Shown here piece after piece: positions 1 to 9,482 of a stretch of 64,000 nt of DNA; the first letter of the stretch is position 1, and every line of letters begins with the position of its first letter. Position numbers and translations under genes: made by a program. Source of the stretch: JADJPF01 sp964492845. Its GTDB lineage: Bacteria > Acidobacteriota > Blastocatellia > Chloracidobacteriales > JADJPF01. Below the pieces are notes generated by a model. It made no database searches and was not told the origin of the DNA. It saw only the letters and a program-made list of their open reading frames with translations. The DNA lies in the NCBI GenBank assembly GCA_964492845.1, contig CAZBMZ010000029.1, positions 15,388 to 79,387 of the forward strand. Direction: 5' to 3'.

Positions 1-494
1 TGATAAATATCTGCCATCTCTGCCGATTTCATAGAAAAAAGACTATATTTAACCCTGTCAGACACTTGAGGAGCATTAAGATAAGTTAGTAAAAATTTAG
101 CTAAATTACTACTTATCATTAATTTGGCTGCATCTGTAATGCTACTAGCTGTATAAACGCCTTCTTTTTCTCCTGCTACCACTAACCAAGTTCCAATATA
201 TTCAGGAAATAAAATAATAGTATTTTTTGTTAAATAATTTGCCTGTTTTGCTTCTTGAAGATAAGTATCAAGTTTATTAAAAAAATTTGCCTCATTAGCA
301 AAATCAATAGGTGAAACTTTAGGTTGAATGCCAACTATATTACCTTGCCCAGAATTAATTCCAAACTCTTCTAATTCTGTTGAACAGCCTTCGCTAAAAA
401 CATTTGGCGGTTTACGATCAAGCAAACTCCAAATGTTATAGAAAATAAGTAAAACAAAAATAATGCTTGTTAAAATAAGTAGCTTTTTTTTCAT
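1..494 (-). CDS. Nitrilase-superfamily (carbon-nitrogen hydrolase-like) protein, 3' end missing
   Basis: The gene reads leftward off the window edge, so only about the first 164 residues are present. It starts at ATG 494-492, which overlaps the stop of the amine oxidase gene as ATGA, indicating translational coupling. Residues 4-24 form a hydrophobic signal or membrane anchor. Around residues 91-103 a beta-strand-like segment ends in FPEY followed by GTWL, resembling the nitrilase-fold strand that carries the catalytic Glu (Glu98 here). The Lys and Cys of the triad would lie outside the window. It may be an envelope-anchored amidohydrolase. The family call rests on one motif plus the general pattern and is moderate; the substrate is unknown. 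Confidence 0.55.
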   Translation of the reverse strand, partial: MKKKLLILTSIIFVLLIFYNIWSLLDRKPPNVFSEGCSTELEEFGINSGQGNIVGIQPKVSPIDFANEANFFNKLDTYLQEAKQANYLTKNTIILFPEYIGTWLVVAGEKEGVYTASSITDAAKLMISSNLAKFLLTYLNAPQVSDRVKYSLFSMKSAEMADIY

Positions 495-1843
495 AAAGCA
501 AGGATTTCCTTGACGACTCGTTCACCAGATCGAATTGCTCCTTCAATATAGCCATTCCAAATATCAGAAGTTTCTGTACCTGCCCAATGTATTCTTCCTA
601 CAGGCTCACAAAGGGCTTTACCATAGTTTGTCCAAACGCCTGGCGGCATAAGCCCTACATAGCAGCCTCTGCTCCATTCTTCTTCTGCCCAACAATGATC
701 TAAATAATAAATTGGCTTTGTCGCCTCTTTACCAAACCATCTAGCAAAAGTGCTTAATACAATCTCTTTCCTCTCCTCTAATGGAAATTCAATAAATTTT
801 CTACCACGACTAGCAAGAGAAAAAGCCAGTAGAATTCCTCTACTAGCGTCTACTGGAGAACCATCAAAAGCAGCCTGTAAATAACCGCTATCAGACACAG
901 CCAAGCCACTTAAATTTTTATCTCGCCAAAAAGGTTTTTCATAAATAGCAAAACATTTAATAACAAAACCCATTGGAACACGTTGAGTTAATTGATCTCT
1001 TTGCCAGGGTAAACAAGGGCTATAAGTGATTCTTCCTGCTAAAGTTGGAGGTAAAGCAACAATAACTCGTTTAGCTTTGTATTGAAAATTTTCTCCTACA
1101 ACCAAAACATTATCAGATGCTTGCTCAATCCTTTTTACTGCACTAGAAAATTCAATAACATGACTTATTTTTTCTGCCAAACGCTTAGCAATTGACTGCG
1201 CTCCTCCAACAATGCGGTCTTGTTGCGCTCCTCCTGTTAAATTAAAGAGATGTTCTATATCTATTCCAGATTTAATATAAAAAAGCGCGTGTAAAAGTGA
1301 GATTTCCGCCATAGTAGAGCCAAAAACCGTTTCTAGCCCTATTTCTAAGATTTGTCTAGCATTATTAAAATAAGTATTTTTATCTAAAAATGTTGCTACA
1401 GTCTGACTATCTAGTATTTTTGCATTAGGACTTGTCCAAGGCTCTGTTAAAGAAATAGTTTTTGACAGACGGTTAAGTTTTTTTATCACAAAATCAAGAT
1501 TTAAGAGTGATAAGAAATCTACATTAGGGATTAAGCCTTGGTAATGTCTTAGTTTATCTTTTAATACTACTAAGTGTGTTCCTGTATGGTAGGAAGGAAA
1601 TGTTTTGATATTAAATTCATTAGCGAGAGCATAAATGCGGTCTTGAGTCGGGCCAATCCATTGACCACCAAGGTCAACATAAGTTTTTTCGTCAATTTGT
1701 TTTGTATAAATTCGTCCGCCAACTCGGTCACGAGCTTCTAGGAGTTTTACTTTTTTTCCAGCCTCCACTAATTGACGTGCAGCCGTTAGACCAGCAAAAC
1801 CCCCTCCAACCACTATAACATCATAAAAATCATTATTTACCAT
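491..1843 (-). CDS. Flavin monoamine oxidase family protein
   Basis: This is a 450-residue FAD-dependent amine oxidase of the MAO/polyamine oxidase family, which oxidises amines to imines with release of H2O2. The N-terminal dinucleotide-binding fold carries GGGFAG (residues 13-18), followed by the RVGGR loop and DLGGQWIGP. The C-terminal flavin-contacting motif is HWAGTETS, then GYIEGAIRSG. WSRGCYVG places Cys394 where human MAO-B has its 8-alpha-S-cysteinyl-FAD cysteine (Cys397), so covalent flavin attachment is possible. There is no signal peptide, so it is probably cytoplasmic. It lies 9 nt downstream of the membrane TPR gene and overlaps the nitrilase-like gene by 4 nt, so these genes are probably co-transcribed. 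The substrate is not predictable. Confidence 0.9.
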   Translation of the reverse strand: MVNNDFYDVIVVGGGFAGLTAARQLVEAGKKVKLLEARDRVGGRIYTKQIDEKTYVDLGGQWIGPTQDRIYALANEFNIKTFPSYHTGTHLVVLKDKLRHYQGLIPNVDFLSLLNLDFVIKKLNRLSKTISLTEPWTSPNAKILDSQTVATFLDKNTYFNNARQILEIGLETVFGSTMAEISLLHALFYIKSGIDIEHLFNLTGGAQQDRIVGGAQSIAKRLAEKISHVIEFSSAVKRIEQASDNVLVVGENFQYKAKRVIVALPPTLAGRITYSPCLPWQRDQLTQRVPMGFVIKCFAIYEKPFWRDKNLSGLAVSDSGYLQAAFDGSPVDASRGILLAFSLASRGRKFIEFPLEERKEIVLSTFARWFGKEATKPIYYLDHCWAEEEWSRGCYVGLMPPGVWTNYGKALCEPVGRIHWAGTETSDIWNGYIEGAIRSGERVVKEILAL

Positions 1844-1852
1844 TAACCAAGT

Positions 1853-4090
1853 TTATTTTTCTACAGTTGAATTATTTGTTGACTGTTTTTGTTGCTCTAG
1901 GGCCCAGGCTAAATTATTTTTTGCAAGCGTAAAATTAGGGTTAAATTTTATTGCCTGTTCACAAGCTGCAACGGCTTTATCCCATTGTTTTAATTCATTA
2001 TAAGCAGTACAAATATTATTGTAAGCCTCTGGAAAATCTGGCTTTATTTTTAATGCTTCATTAGCTGCTTCAATACATTTTTCATATTGTTTAGCTTGAT
2101 AATATCTCAAACTAAGATCTAAATATGCTTCAGGTGTTTTACTAGCAGCCGCATGATCTTGAAGTGTTTGCAAAGGACTCTTTTTATTTTTTGCAGCATC
2201 AAGATAGAATTTTGCTTCTAAATTATTAGCATCTTGTTGTAAAACCATTAAGGCTACTTTTTCTAAATTAGCAAAATCTGCTTGTTCTTGATATAAATAC
2301 ATTAATAATCGTTGTGAAGCATTATGATTAGGTGCTAGCTCTAAAGCTTTGACAAGGTTATTTATTGCTTCAGGAAAGCGTTTTTGATCACTTAAAAATT
2401 TTCCATAAAAATAAAATGTAGTTGGATAAGCGGCACCATATTCAACAGCTTTCTGAAAATTCTTCTCGGCTTCTTCTAGTTGTCCCATTCTTTCTTTTAA
2501 TATTCCCCAATTAACATAAAGATAAGAATAATAAGGAATAAAGGGCTGCGCCTTAACAAAATAATTTTCTGCTGCAACATAGTCGCCCTTGCTCATAAGT
2601 ATTAATCCGTAGTTCATTAAAGCACGACCATTTTTAGGACTTTTAAGTGTAGCGTCAAGCCAAATACTTTCTTCTGTTTTCCAAACCTTGTTACGTTGAT
2701 AAGTACCAACTCCATAAATACTTATAGCTATTATCAGAAGTGTAAGAAAAGCTGAGCTAATTTGTTGATTGGAATCAACTAGTTTATATTTTGGTAAAAC
2801 ATAAACTACTAAGGCAGAAAACAGCGCGATTATTAACCCAACATAGGGGAAAAATGGACGGTGATAATTTAGTACTTCTGCTAGTGGAATTACTGACGTA
2901 GGAAGCAATGCAAGTAGAAACCAGGCTATTCCAAAACAAATTAATCTTAGTTTTTGCTCCTGTGAAGTAATAATCATTAAGTAAGCAAGAGTTAGTATAA
3001 AAGCTCCGCCAACATAAACTTTAATATCCCAAACGCTTTCTACTAATGTCCAATCAGTATCAATTGATAGCCATAAAGGTAAAAACAAAGAAACTACATA
3101 GTGCAGTATTACATAAGGTTGAGTAATTATATAATCTAAGACAGAAAATCCACCAGGGCTAAAAGTCTTAGGTCGCATATGATTGAGAAACAAAAACAAA
3201 AATCCAACAGAAATAATAGCAGGTAAACTACTTATCAGTACTTTTTTAAGTTTATCAATGCTTTCTTTTTCTATTTTTTGTTCTTCTACTACATCAAAAA
3301 TTAATTTCTTAAAATCTATTGGATGTTCAAAGCAAAGTTTATAAACTACCAACAGTGGGCCAAACATTATTGCAGGTTCTTTAGTTAAAGCACCTATAAT
3401 TACAGGTATTAAATAAAGATGTAGCCTTTGACAAAGTGGCGAATATAAATACATTACAAAAGCTAGGACAATAAAAAATGTAGAGTAACTATCAGACCGA
3501 GAAATTACATAGTTAATAGTTTCAGAATTAACAGGATGTAGTAAGTAAAGTGCAGTAGCAGCACCAGCAATTAAAACATTATATTTAGCAGGTTGTGTCA
3601 TTTCCAAAAGCTTCCAAAAGAAAAGTATCATCATTAAGCCTTGTAAAATAAACACAATAAACATAGAAAGATGATATTGAAAAGGTTCTAGGCTAGCACT
3701 ACCTAGCCAATAATCTATAGCTAGACTAGCAGTAACTACCGGACGATAAGATCTATTACTTGGAAGGGAGCTAAAAGTATTACCATCCTTAAAAAATAAA
3801 GATAAATTGTCTATATTTTTAATATAACTATTTTCTACAATTGTATGAAAATCATCTAAGTGAAATCCATTATGAAAATGATTAGAATAAACTATAGTTG
3901 TAACTACTGCAATTAAAGCAAATAAAGCAAATAGTTGACGGGCTACATCTGAAAATTTAGTAGCAGTTATTGCAGGAGTTAAAATTTTAGGATCTTTTTT
4001 GTTAATTATTGGAGGTGTAGGATTTGTATTAAGTTTTTCAGCTAAAAAGTCTACTTTTTTATTTTGTTTTTCTTTGATCGTTTTTTTCAT
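1853..4090 (-). CDS. Polytopic membrane protein with C-terminal TPRs (TMTC/GT-C glycosyltransferase-like)
   Basis: The protein has 745 residues. After a charged, Lys-rich cytoplasmic tail of about 50 residues there is a first membrane helix, then a periplasmic loop with the acidic motif HLDDFH (near residue 78), which resembles the catalytic DD of GT-C glycosyltransferases. HPVNSETINYV matches a motif of the TMTC O-mannosyltransferase group. About ten more membrane helices follow up to about residue 465, and then at least six TPR units to the C-terminus (for example the region with AEKNFQKAVEYG). A plausible role is protein O-glycosylation or scaffolding at the envelope, but catalysis is inferred only from topology and the acidic motif. 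It is separated by 10 nt from the upstream kinase gene, probably in one operon. Confidence 0.75.
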   Translation of the reverse strand: MKKTIKEKQNKKVDFLAEKLNTNPTPPIINKKDPKILTPAITATKFSDVARQLFALFALIAVVTTIVYSNHFHNGFHLDDFHTIVENSYIKNIDNLSLFFKDGNTFSSLPSNRSYRPVVTASLAIDYWLGSASLEPFQYHLSMFIVFILQGLMMILFFWKLLEMTQPAKYNVLIAGAATALYLLHPVNSETINYVISRSDSYSTFFIVLAFVMYLYSPLCQRLHLYLIPVIIGALTKEPAIMFGPLLVVYKLCFEHPIDFKKLIFDVVEEQKIEKESIDKLKKVLISSLPAIISVGFLFLFLNHMRPKTFSPGGFSVLDYIITQPYVILHYVVSLFLPLWLSIDTDWTLVESVWDIKVYVGGAFILTLAYLMIITSQEQKLRLICFGIAWFLLALLPTSVIPLAEVLNYHRPFFPYVGLIIALFSALVVYVLPKYKLVDSNQQISSAFLTLLIIAISIYGVGTYQRNKVWKTEESIWLDATLKSPKNGRALMNYGLILMSKGDYVAAENYFVKAQPFIPYYSYLYVNWGILKERMGQLEEAEKNFQKAVEYGAAYPTTFYFYGKFLSDQKRFPEAINNLVKALELAPNHNASQRLLMYLYQEQADFANLEKVALMVLQQDANNLEAKFYLDAAKNKKSPLQTLQDHAAASKTPEAYLDLSLRYYQAKQYEKCIEAANEALKIKPDFPEAYNNICTAYNELKQWDKAVAACEQAIKFNPNFTLAKNNLAWALEQQKQSTNNSTVEK

Positions 4091-4100
4091 AATTCTTAGC

Positions 4101-7100
4101 TTATAAAGTATTTAGTCTATTTTTTGCATCTGTAATTTCTTCCCTAGAAAAGTCAGCCTTTTCCCAGCAGCTTAAAAACTGTTGATAATATTTACGAGCC
4201 GCATCTTTATCATTTTCAGCTTCTGAAATACGGCCTAAATAATAATACCCTAGGACAATACTATATTCTGGGTTTTGATATGACCAATAAACTCCACGAC
4301 GTTCTGGATCAAAACCATTACGGCTAATTAATTTATTAAATTGCTCAATAGCTTCTTTATATTTTTTAGCTTGAAATTGAGCCAAAGCAGCACGTGAGTA
4401 AAGACGAATATTATATTTTAATGGTGGAGTAAAGAGTTTTTCGCTATGCAAATAATCTCCAGCTTTATAAGCAATGATTCCATCAATAATCCGACGTTGG
4501 TCTTCTGCTGTTTTCTGACTATTAGCAGGTAGTTTTTTAATATATTCATTTAATGTAGTCAAAGCTTTTTCCGTGTCACCTTCGGCTAAAAGACTAATAG
4601 CTAGTTGTTGACAAGCTTCGCGTCCACCAACATCAAAGCCTGCAAAACTTGAAATAGTAAAAGCTTCTTGAGCCGCTGTAATTGCGTCCTGGGTTCTACC
4701 TAAAAACAAATAAAGATCAGACTGATATAGGCGAACTTGGGTTTCTACAGAAATATTTTTAGATTTTTTTGCTGCTGTTAGAGCATTTTCTAAATGCTTT
4801 TCCGCTTCTTTAGATTTACCTTGATAAATAGCCAATCGATAAAAAGCTAAATGCGCCCAAGCCGTGCCAGCAATATCATCACTAAGTTCAATATATTCTT
4901 TAAGTAATTGTTTGCCTTTTTCCTCTTCACCCTTTAATAAATAGGCTTGCCCTAAATCTAAATAAGCTCGGTAGCCTCGAAAATCTCTTTTAATTTGTAC
5001 CATAGCTTCATACTCTTTTAGAGCATCTTCATATTTTCCCATACGAAAGTAAATATTACCTAATAAGTTTCGCCCTTCAGGTTGACCCGGATGTAAAGCT
5101 ATGGATTTACGCATCATAGAACTAGCAGAAATATAGTCCTCATCATCTGCATAGGCTTGGGCTAGGGAAACATACATAACATTAAATTCTGGAGCTAGTT
5201 CTAAAATTCGGTTATAGCTATCAATAGCTTTTTTATAGTCGCCATTACGCCATAAACACAACCCTTTCCATAAATGAACCTCTTTATCTCGTGGATAATT
5301 AGCCTCCATTTGTTCAAAAACTGCTAATGCCGGGCCATAATCACCATCTTTATAGGCGTTGTAATAAGCATTTACACCACGAATTAGTAATTGTTCTCTA
5401 TAACCAGCCCTATCAATATATTGAAGTGCTTTCTTAAAAGCTTCTCCTGCTCCAGCCGTATCATTACGGACAAATTTTGCATTTCCAACTTGTAAATGAG
5501 CTAAAGCAAATTGGTTATCTATCTCTACGGCTCTTTCTAAATCGTCTAGCCCTTCATCAAAGTTTGTTAACCAGCAACGCTCAACACCACGAGTATAGAG
5601 ACGAAAAGCTTCAACAGATGTTGTTGTTACTTTGCCTAACATTGGTGTTTCATCATTAATATTTTCTGGGTTGTAATGACGTGTGACTTTAGCTGTTATA
5701 GCATCAACTAAGGTAAATATCTCATCAATATTATTGCCTTCAATAATGTCAGATAGGATAATTTTGCCAGACTTAACTTCTTCTAATGTAATATTTAAGC
5801 GAAGTTTATTATTAATTTTAATTACTGATCCAGAAAGTACCGCCGACGCGCCAACTTTACGAGCTACTTCTGAAGAAGTAGTACGATCAATTGTCAAAAC
5901 ATTTTGTTTTCCTAAGATTTGTAGTGTATCAAAAAGTCGTTGTTTACTAACAACTTCAATTGTCCGAACTTGTGCAAGGTCTGTTGTTAACATTTCTGTT
6001 AAACCACGTCCTAACCACTCTAAACTATTGTCATTAGTAAAGTTATCAAAATACATTACCGCAATTAACGGACGCTCATTTCCTACATTTGTACTACTAT
6101 AATAGTTAAAAACTAAAATTCCACTTGTTAAAGCTAGTAGTAAAGCTAGAGTTACTACAACAATTTTAAGAGTTTTTTGCTTAACCGTTTTAGGTGGTTC
6201 TTGAATTGCTGTTTTGACTAATTTTTCTTCTACAGTAATATCATCTAAGCCATCTTTAGTTTTCCTAGCACTTGGTTCAACAGGAGTTGGAGGTATGGTA
6301 GATCGTTGATTAGGTATTTCACTACGAAAATCATCTGCTCCAGAATACTCAAAGTAATGTTCTGTAAACAATTTAATTGCTAAGGCTCGTAACTCTTTGC
6401 CCATTTCCTTAGCACTCTTAAATCTATCTTCTACTTTTTTATTTAAGGCTTTGCTTACAACAGCAACTAAATCTTCTGGAACATCTGCATTATAAGAACG
6501 AATTGGTGGAGGATCTTCAGTAGTTATAGCTACTACAAGCTGTTGATTATTACTTACCTTAAAAGGGTGTTGGCCTGCAATCATTTCATAAAGAAGGATT
6601 CCAAAAGCAAAAATGTCTGCTCTTTGATCTACTTCTTTACCAAGTATTTGCTCAGGCGACATATAACGGGGAGTTCCTACTAAAACACCTTCCCGAGTTA
6701 AATCATCATTAGCAGCATCAGCAGAAATAGTTCCTTCTATAGAAGTATCAATAAATTTGGCTAATCCAAAATCTAGGACTTTTACTTGTTCTTTTCGATT
6801 AATTAAAATATTGCCAGGCTTTATATCTCGGTGCAAAACCCCATGTTCATGAGCTTCTGCTAAGGCTTCAGCAATTTGTATTCCATATTTTAAGACATTT
6901 TTAATAGAAATTTTCTCTCGTCTTAATAAGCGTGAAAGTGGCTCGCCATCAATGTATTCCATTAAAATAAAGTGGCGACCATTATGTTCTTCTACATTAT
7001 AAAGTGTGGCAATATTTGGATGAGAAAGTCTAGCTGTTGCTTGTGCTTCGCGTAAAAACCGCCTTACTACTCTTTCACGGGTTTCTAATTCACGGGGTAA

Positions 7101-7217
7101 AAACTTAAGTGCTACTGTACGATTAAGCATTGTATCCAGGGCCAGATAGACTTCGCCCATCCCACCAGCCCCAAGCAATTTCTCAATTTTATATTTGCCG
7201 ATGCTCTGCCCAATCAT
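4101..7217 (-). CDS. Serine/threonine protein kinase with FlgO/CsgG-like and TPR extracytoplasmic region
   Basis: This is a 1038-residue PknB-type receptor kinase. The cytoplasmic kinase domain (about residues 9-270) has the glycine loop GAGGMG (16-21), Lys38, HRDIKPGN (129-136), DFG (149-151) and the APE-equivalent SPE, all intact, so it should be active. One membrane helix spans 351-371. The outside part begins with a domain in the style of FlgO/TolB-N (about 382-525, PLIAVMYFDNFTND) that often precedes TPRs in such kinases, followed by about ten TPR units. This architecture is common in Acidobacteriota and Myxococcota. The ligand is unknown. It is the first gene of a leftward operon with the membrane TPR protein; the 196 bp upstream has no obvious promoter. 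Confidence 0.93.
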   Translation of the reverse strand: MIGQSIGKYKIEKLLGAGGMGEVYLALDTMLNRTVALKFLPRELETRERVVRRFLREAQATARLSHPNIATLYNVEEHNGRHFILMEYIDGEPLSRLLRREKISIKNVLKYGIQIAEALAEAHEHGVLHRDIKPGNILINRKEQVKVLDFGLAKFIDTSIEGTISADAANDDLTREGVLVGTPRYMSPEQILGKEVDQRADIFAFGILLYEMIAGQHPFKVSNNQQLVVAITTEDPPPIRSYNADVPEDLVAVVSKALNKKVEDRFKSAKEMGKELRALAIKLFTEHYFEYSGADDFRSEIPNQRSTIPPTPVEPSARKTKDGLDDITVEEKLVKTAIQEPPKTVKQKTLKIVVVTLALLLALTSGILVFNYYSSTNVGNERPLIAVMYFDNFTNDNSLEWLGRGLTEMLTTDLAQVRTIEVVSKQRLFDTLQILGKQNVLTIDRTTSSEVARKVGASAVLSGSVIKINNKLRLNITLEEVKSGKIILSDIIEGNNIDEIFTLVDAITAKVTRHYNPENINDETPMLGKVTTTSVEAFRLYTRGVERCWLTNFDEGLDDLERAVEIDNQFALAHLQVGNAKFVRNDTAGAGEAFKKALQYIDRAGYREQLLIRGVNAYYNAYKDGDYGPALAVFEQMEANYPRDKEVHLWKGLCLWRNGDYKKAIDSYNRILELAPEFNVMYVSLAQAYADDEDYISASSMMRKSIALHPGQPEGRNLLGNIYFRMGKYEDALKEYEAMVQIKRDFRGYRAYLDLGQAYLLKGEEEKGKQLLKEYIELSDDIAGTAWAHLAFYRLAIYQGKSKEAEKHLENALTAAKKSKNISVETQVRLYQSDLYLFLGRTQDAITAAQEAFTISSFAGFDVGGREACQQLAISLLAEGDTEKALTTLNEYIKKLPANSQKTAEDQRRIIDGIIAYKAGDYLHSEKLFTPPLKYNIRLYSRAALAQFQAKKYKEAIEQFNKLISRNGFDPERRGVYWSYQNPEYSIVLGYYYLGRISEAENDKDAARKYYQQFLSCWEKADFSREEITDAKNRLNTL

Positions 7218-7413
7218 TATTTTACTTATTAAAAGGTGTGAATTTCTTTCTTAAAACTTTGATATTAGCCTTGATTTAACTCTTTTTCAAACTGAGATTT
7301 CAACAGAAAATTTTAACTAAGTATCAATATTACTTTATACTTAGGCAGATTAACTAGATTTATTAGGAAAATACTTTTTCTAGTGGTTATTAATTAGACA
7401 AACTTTTTGGTTA

Positions 7414-8355
7414 TTATTTTGGTAAAGCAGCCTTTAATTCATCAATTGTTGGTGATTTAGCATCCCAGATTTTTAGCACTTTAGAATCTTTTAGCAAGAA
7501 AACTCGTGGAGTGTCACCTTTTTCAAGTAACTTAAAAAAGTCTGTGTCTGAAATGCGCCCAATAGGGAATTTAGAATTAAATTTTTTCTGAAAACCTTTT
7601 ACCTCATCTGCTCGATTAGGACAAACTGCAACAAGTGGAGCTAAATTGGCAGAATCGTCAAAAATTTGGTTAAAATTCGGTACATTTGCTTGGCAATGAT
7701 CACAGCCTGTGTCCATTAAAACTACTACTTGTGTACCTTTACGAATATCAACATCTAAGTCTGAAATAGCAATATTTTCAAAAAGGTTTGGTTCTGTTAC
7801 TTGGAGTCTTAAAACAGGATCAGAAGATTGTTTAGGGCTAAAGCTAGCATAAGTAGAAACGCCTAAACCAAGTAGTACTGTAGCTGTTACAACTATTAAT
7901 TTCCAACTTTGGTTTGAAATAGATTCTTTCATTTTCTTCCAAGCTAATATTTGTGTACCAACTAAAAAGCCTAGTAATATTGCGTCAAAAATAAAGGCTT
8001 CCTTTGGGCTATGTTGAAATTTTGAGCCAAAACAACCACAATTTGCTGTTGAGCCTGTATACCATGACCAGCTAATAAAAGTAAGAAAAACAGCAAATAA
8101 GGCTGCTGTAGATGCTACAACGTATTTTCTTAAGTAACCAACTATTAAAGCTGCTCCTAAAGCACATTCAACTACTACTAATAACCAAACTGATATGGTA
8201 ACCAAAGTAGGTTGAGTGATGATATTGTAGCTAAGGATTTGTTTTACTGAATCTAGCATTTCATAGGCTTTAATCAAGCCTGCAACTAATAAAACTCCTC
8301 CAACAAGTATTTCCATTAAACGGGCAGCAATAAAACGCCAATTATTACTTAACAT
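7414..8355 (-). CDS. MauE/DoxX-like membrane protein fused to a thioredoxin-like domain
   Basis: The protein has 313 residues. Four membrane helices in the first about 140 residues include the NCGCFG motif (105-110), the hallmark of MauE-type and DoxX-related redox membrane proteins. A fifth helix (about 152-172) leads to an extracytoplasmic thioredoxin-like domain with CDHC (218-221) in the context LMDTGCDHCQ. MauE relatives supply or relay reducing equivalents for disulphide chemistry, so this fusion is plausibly a membrane thiol-disulphide relay. It is 24 nt downstream of the HEAT-repeat gene, on the same strand. A GAAAGG ribosome-binding site lies upstream of the ATG. The substrate proteins are unknown. 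Confidence 0.8.
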   Translation of the reverse strand: MLSNNWRFIAARLMEILVGGVLLVAGLIKAYEMLDSVKQILSYNIITQPTLVTISVWLLVVVECALGAALIVGYLRKYVVASTAALFAVFLTFISWSWYTGSTANCGCFGSKFQHSPKEAFIFDAILLGFLVGTQILAWKKMKESISNQSWKLIVVTATVLLGLGVSTYASFSPKQSSDPVLRLQVTEPNLFENIAISDLDVDIRKGTQVVVLMDTGCDHCQANVPNFNQIFDDSANLAPLVAVCPNRADEVKGFQKKFNSKFPIGRISDTDFFKLLEKGDTPRVFLLKDSKVLKIWDAKSPTIDELKAALPK

Positions 8356-8379
8356 AAAAGCCTTTCTAAATAGAACAAT

Positions 8380-9150
8380 TTAAGCACGCTGATCATAAAT
8401 TTTTAGTTTTAGTCCAGGACGTAGAACTTTTCCTCTTATTTCATTTTCTAAACTACCAATTTCCCAGCAACCTATTCCCCAATCTCTTGCAAAAGGATAT
8501 CGCCAACGTCTACGCCAATAATTGCGCCAGGCTACAAGTTTATAGGAATAGCACTCACAAATTAAATATCCACCTCTAGAATAAGTAAAAAAATAAACTT
8601 CATCCGAAGGCCAACCCATAGGTTTATTAAGGTTTATAGAATTAATAGCAGAAGAGGCAAGTTCTTTCATAGCTCGATCACAACGGTCAAATATTCTATG
8701 TATTGGAGTTACAGCACGATGATTTCCAAATTGACCTAGTGCATAAATTGCTTCTACTACAACATTTATATCTTCATCTTCTAATAAAGCACAAAAGACA
8801 GAAAACAGTTCTTGATTAACTTGACGGCTTAAACCTCTAGTAGCAGCAGCACGAACTTCAGGACTTTCATCTCTAAGTAGGTGAAACAACACAGCTTTTG
8901 ACTCTATGTCATCCCCTAACCGCCCTAGAGCAATTGCCCCCCTAGCCCTTGCTGATGCGTTTTTTTCCTCCAGCACAGCTTTACATAAGCGGTTGATATT
9001 TTCCTTTGTACCAACTCGCCCTAGAGCATCATAAGCTAAACATCTGACTTCTAAATCTGTATCCGATGTAGCAATGATCAACTTAGGGATATCTTTGTTT
9101 TTCTCCCAACTATTAATTTTTGGCTCAAAAAAATCATACCAGGTAATCAT
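8380..9150 (-). CDS. HEAT-repeat domain protein
   Basis: The protein has 256 residues with no signal peptide. Residues 20-175 consist of about five HEAT/PBS-lyase-type helical repeats, seen as recurring DTDLEVRCLAYDALGRVG, ASARARGAIALGRLG, SPEVRAAATRGL and INVVVEAIYALGQFG blocks. The remaining 80 residues are Trp/Tyr/Arg-rich, with a WRNYWRRRWRYP run, and unlike any family I recognise. HEAT repeats usually mediate protein binding; a lyase function cannot be claimed. It is the first gene of a probable two-gene operon with the MauE/thioredoxin fusion. Confidence 0.75.
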   Translation of the reverse strand: MITWYDFFEPKINSWEKNKDIPKLIIATSDTDLEVRCLAYDALGRVGTKENINRLCKAVLEEKNASARARGAIALGRLGDDIESKAVLFHLLRDESPEVRAAATRGLSRQVNQELFSVFCALLEDEDINVVVEAIYALGQFGNHRAVTPIHRIFDRCDRAMKELASSAINSINLNKPMGWPSDEVYFFTYSRGGYLICECYSYKLVAWRNYWRRRWRYPFARDWGIGCWEIGSLENEIRGKVLRPGLKLKIYDQRA

Positions 9151-9482
9151 TTTTTACTTAAATTTTACTAGAAAATGGACAAAATTGTCATTATTAATAC
9201 TTAACCAAAATAGTAAAGGTGGTTAAATTTTTATAAGAATAACGCAGTTATTTTTCTTGAGCAACTAGAGGAGCTAAAATATGGCTTAAACACTGATAAG
9301 TTTTATATATGTCTAGTAAAAATTCTTAAAACTTTTGAAAATAACTAACAAAAAACCTAAGAAAAATATAAAAGAAGCTATACAACTAGTTGATATTTAT
9401 GAAATAATTGAATTTCCTTAAAAAAATCTAAATTCCAAAATCAAATCAAATAACTCTTAAATTAAGTTGGAGGACTGTTTTA
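9151..9482. other. AT-rich intergenic region between divergent genes
   Basis: These 332 bp separate the leftward HEAT-repeat gene from the rightward secreted Ig-like gene, so both promoters should lie here. I see no ORF and no clear -35/-10 pair. The recognisable elements are a 10-bp palindrome, CAACTAGTTG (9383-9392), and a strong ribosome-binding site, GGAGG (9469-9473), 9 nt before the ATG at 9483. Confidence 0.6.

Noticed and set aside
5683..6102. Rightward ORF of 139 codons opposite the kinase-TPR gene
   Set aside because: It lies inside a clear coding sequence, with no ribosome-binding site or domain.
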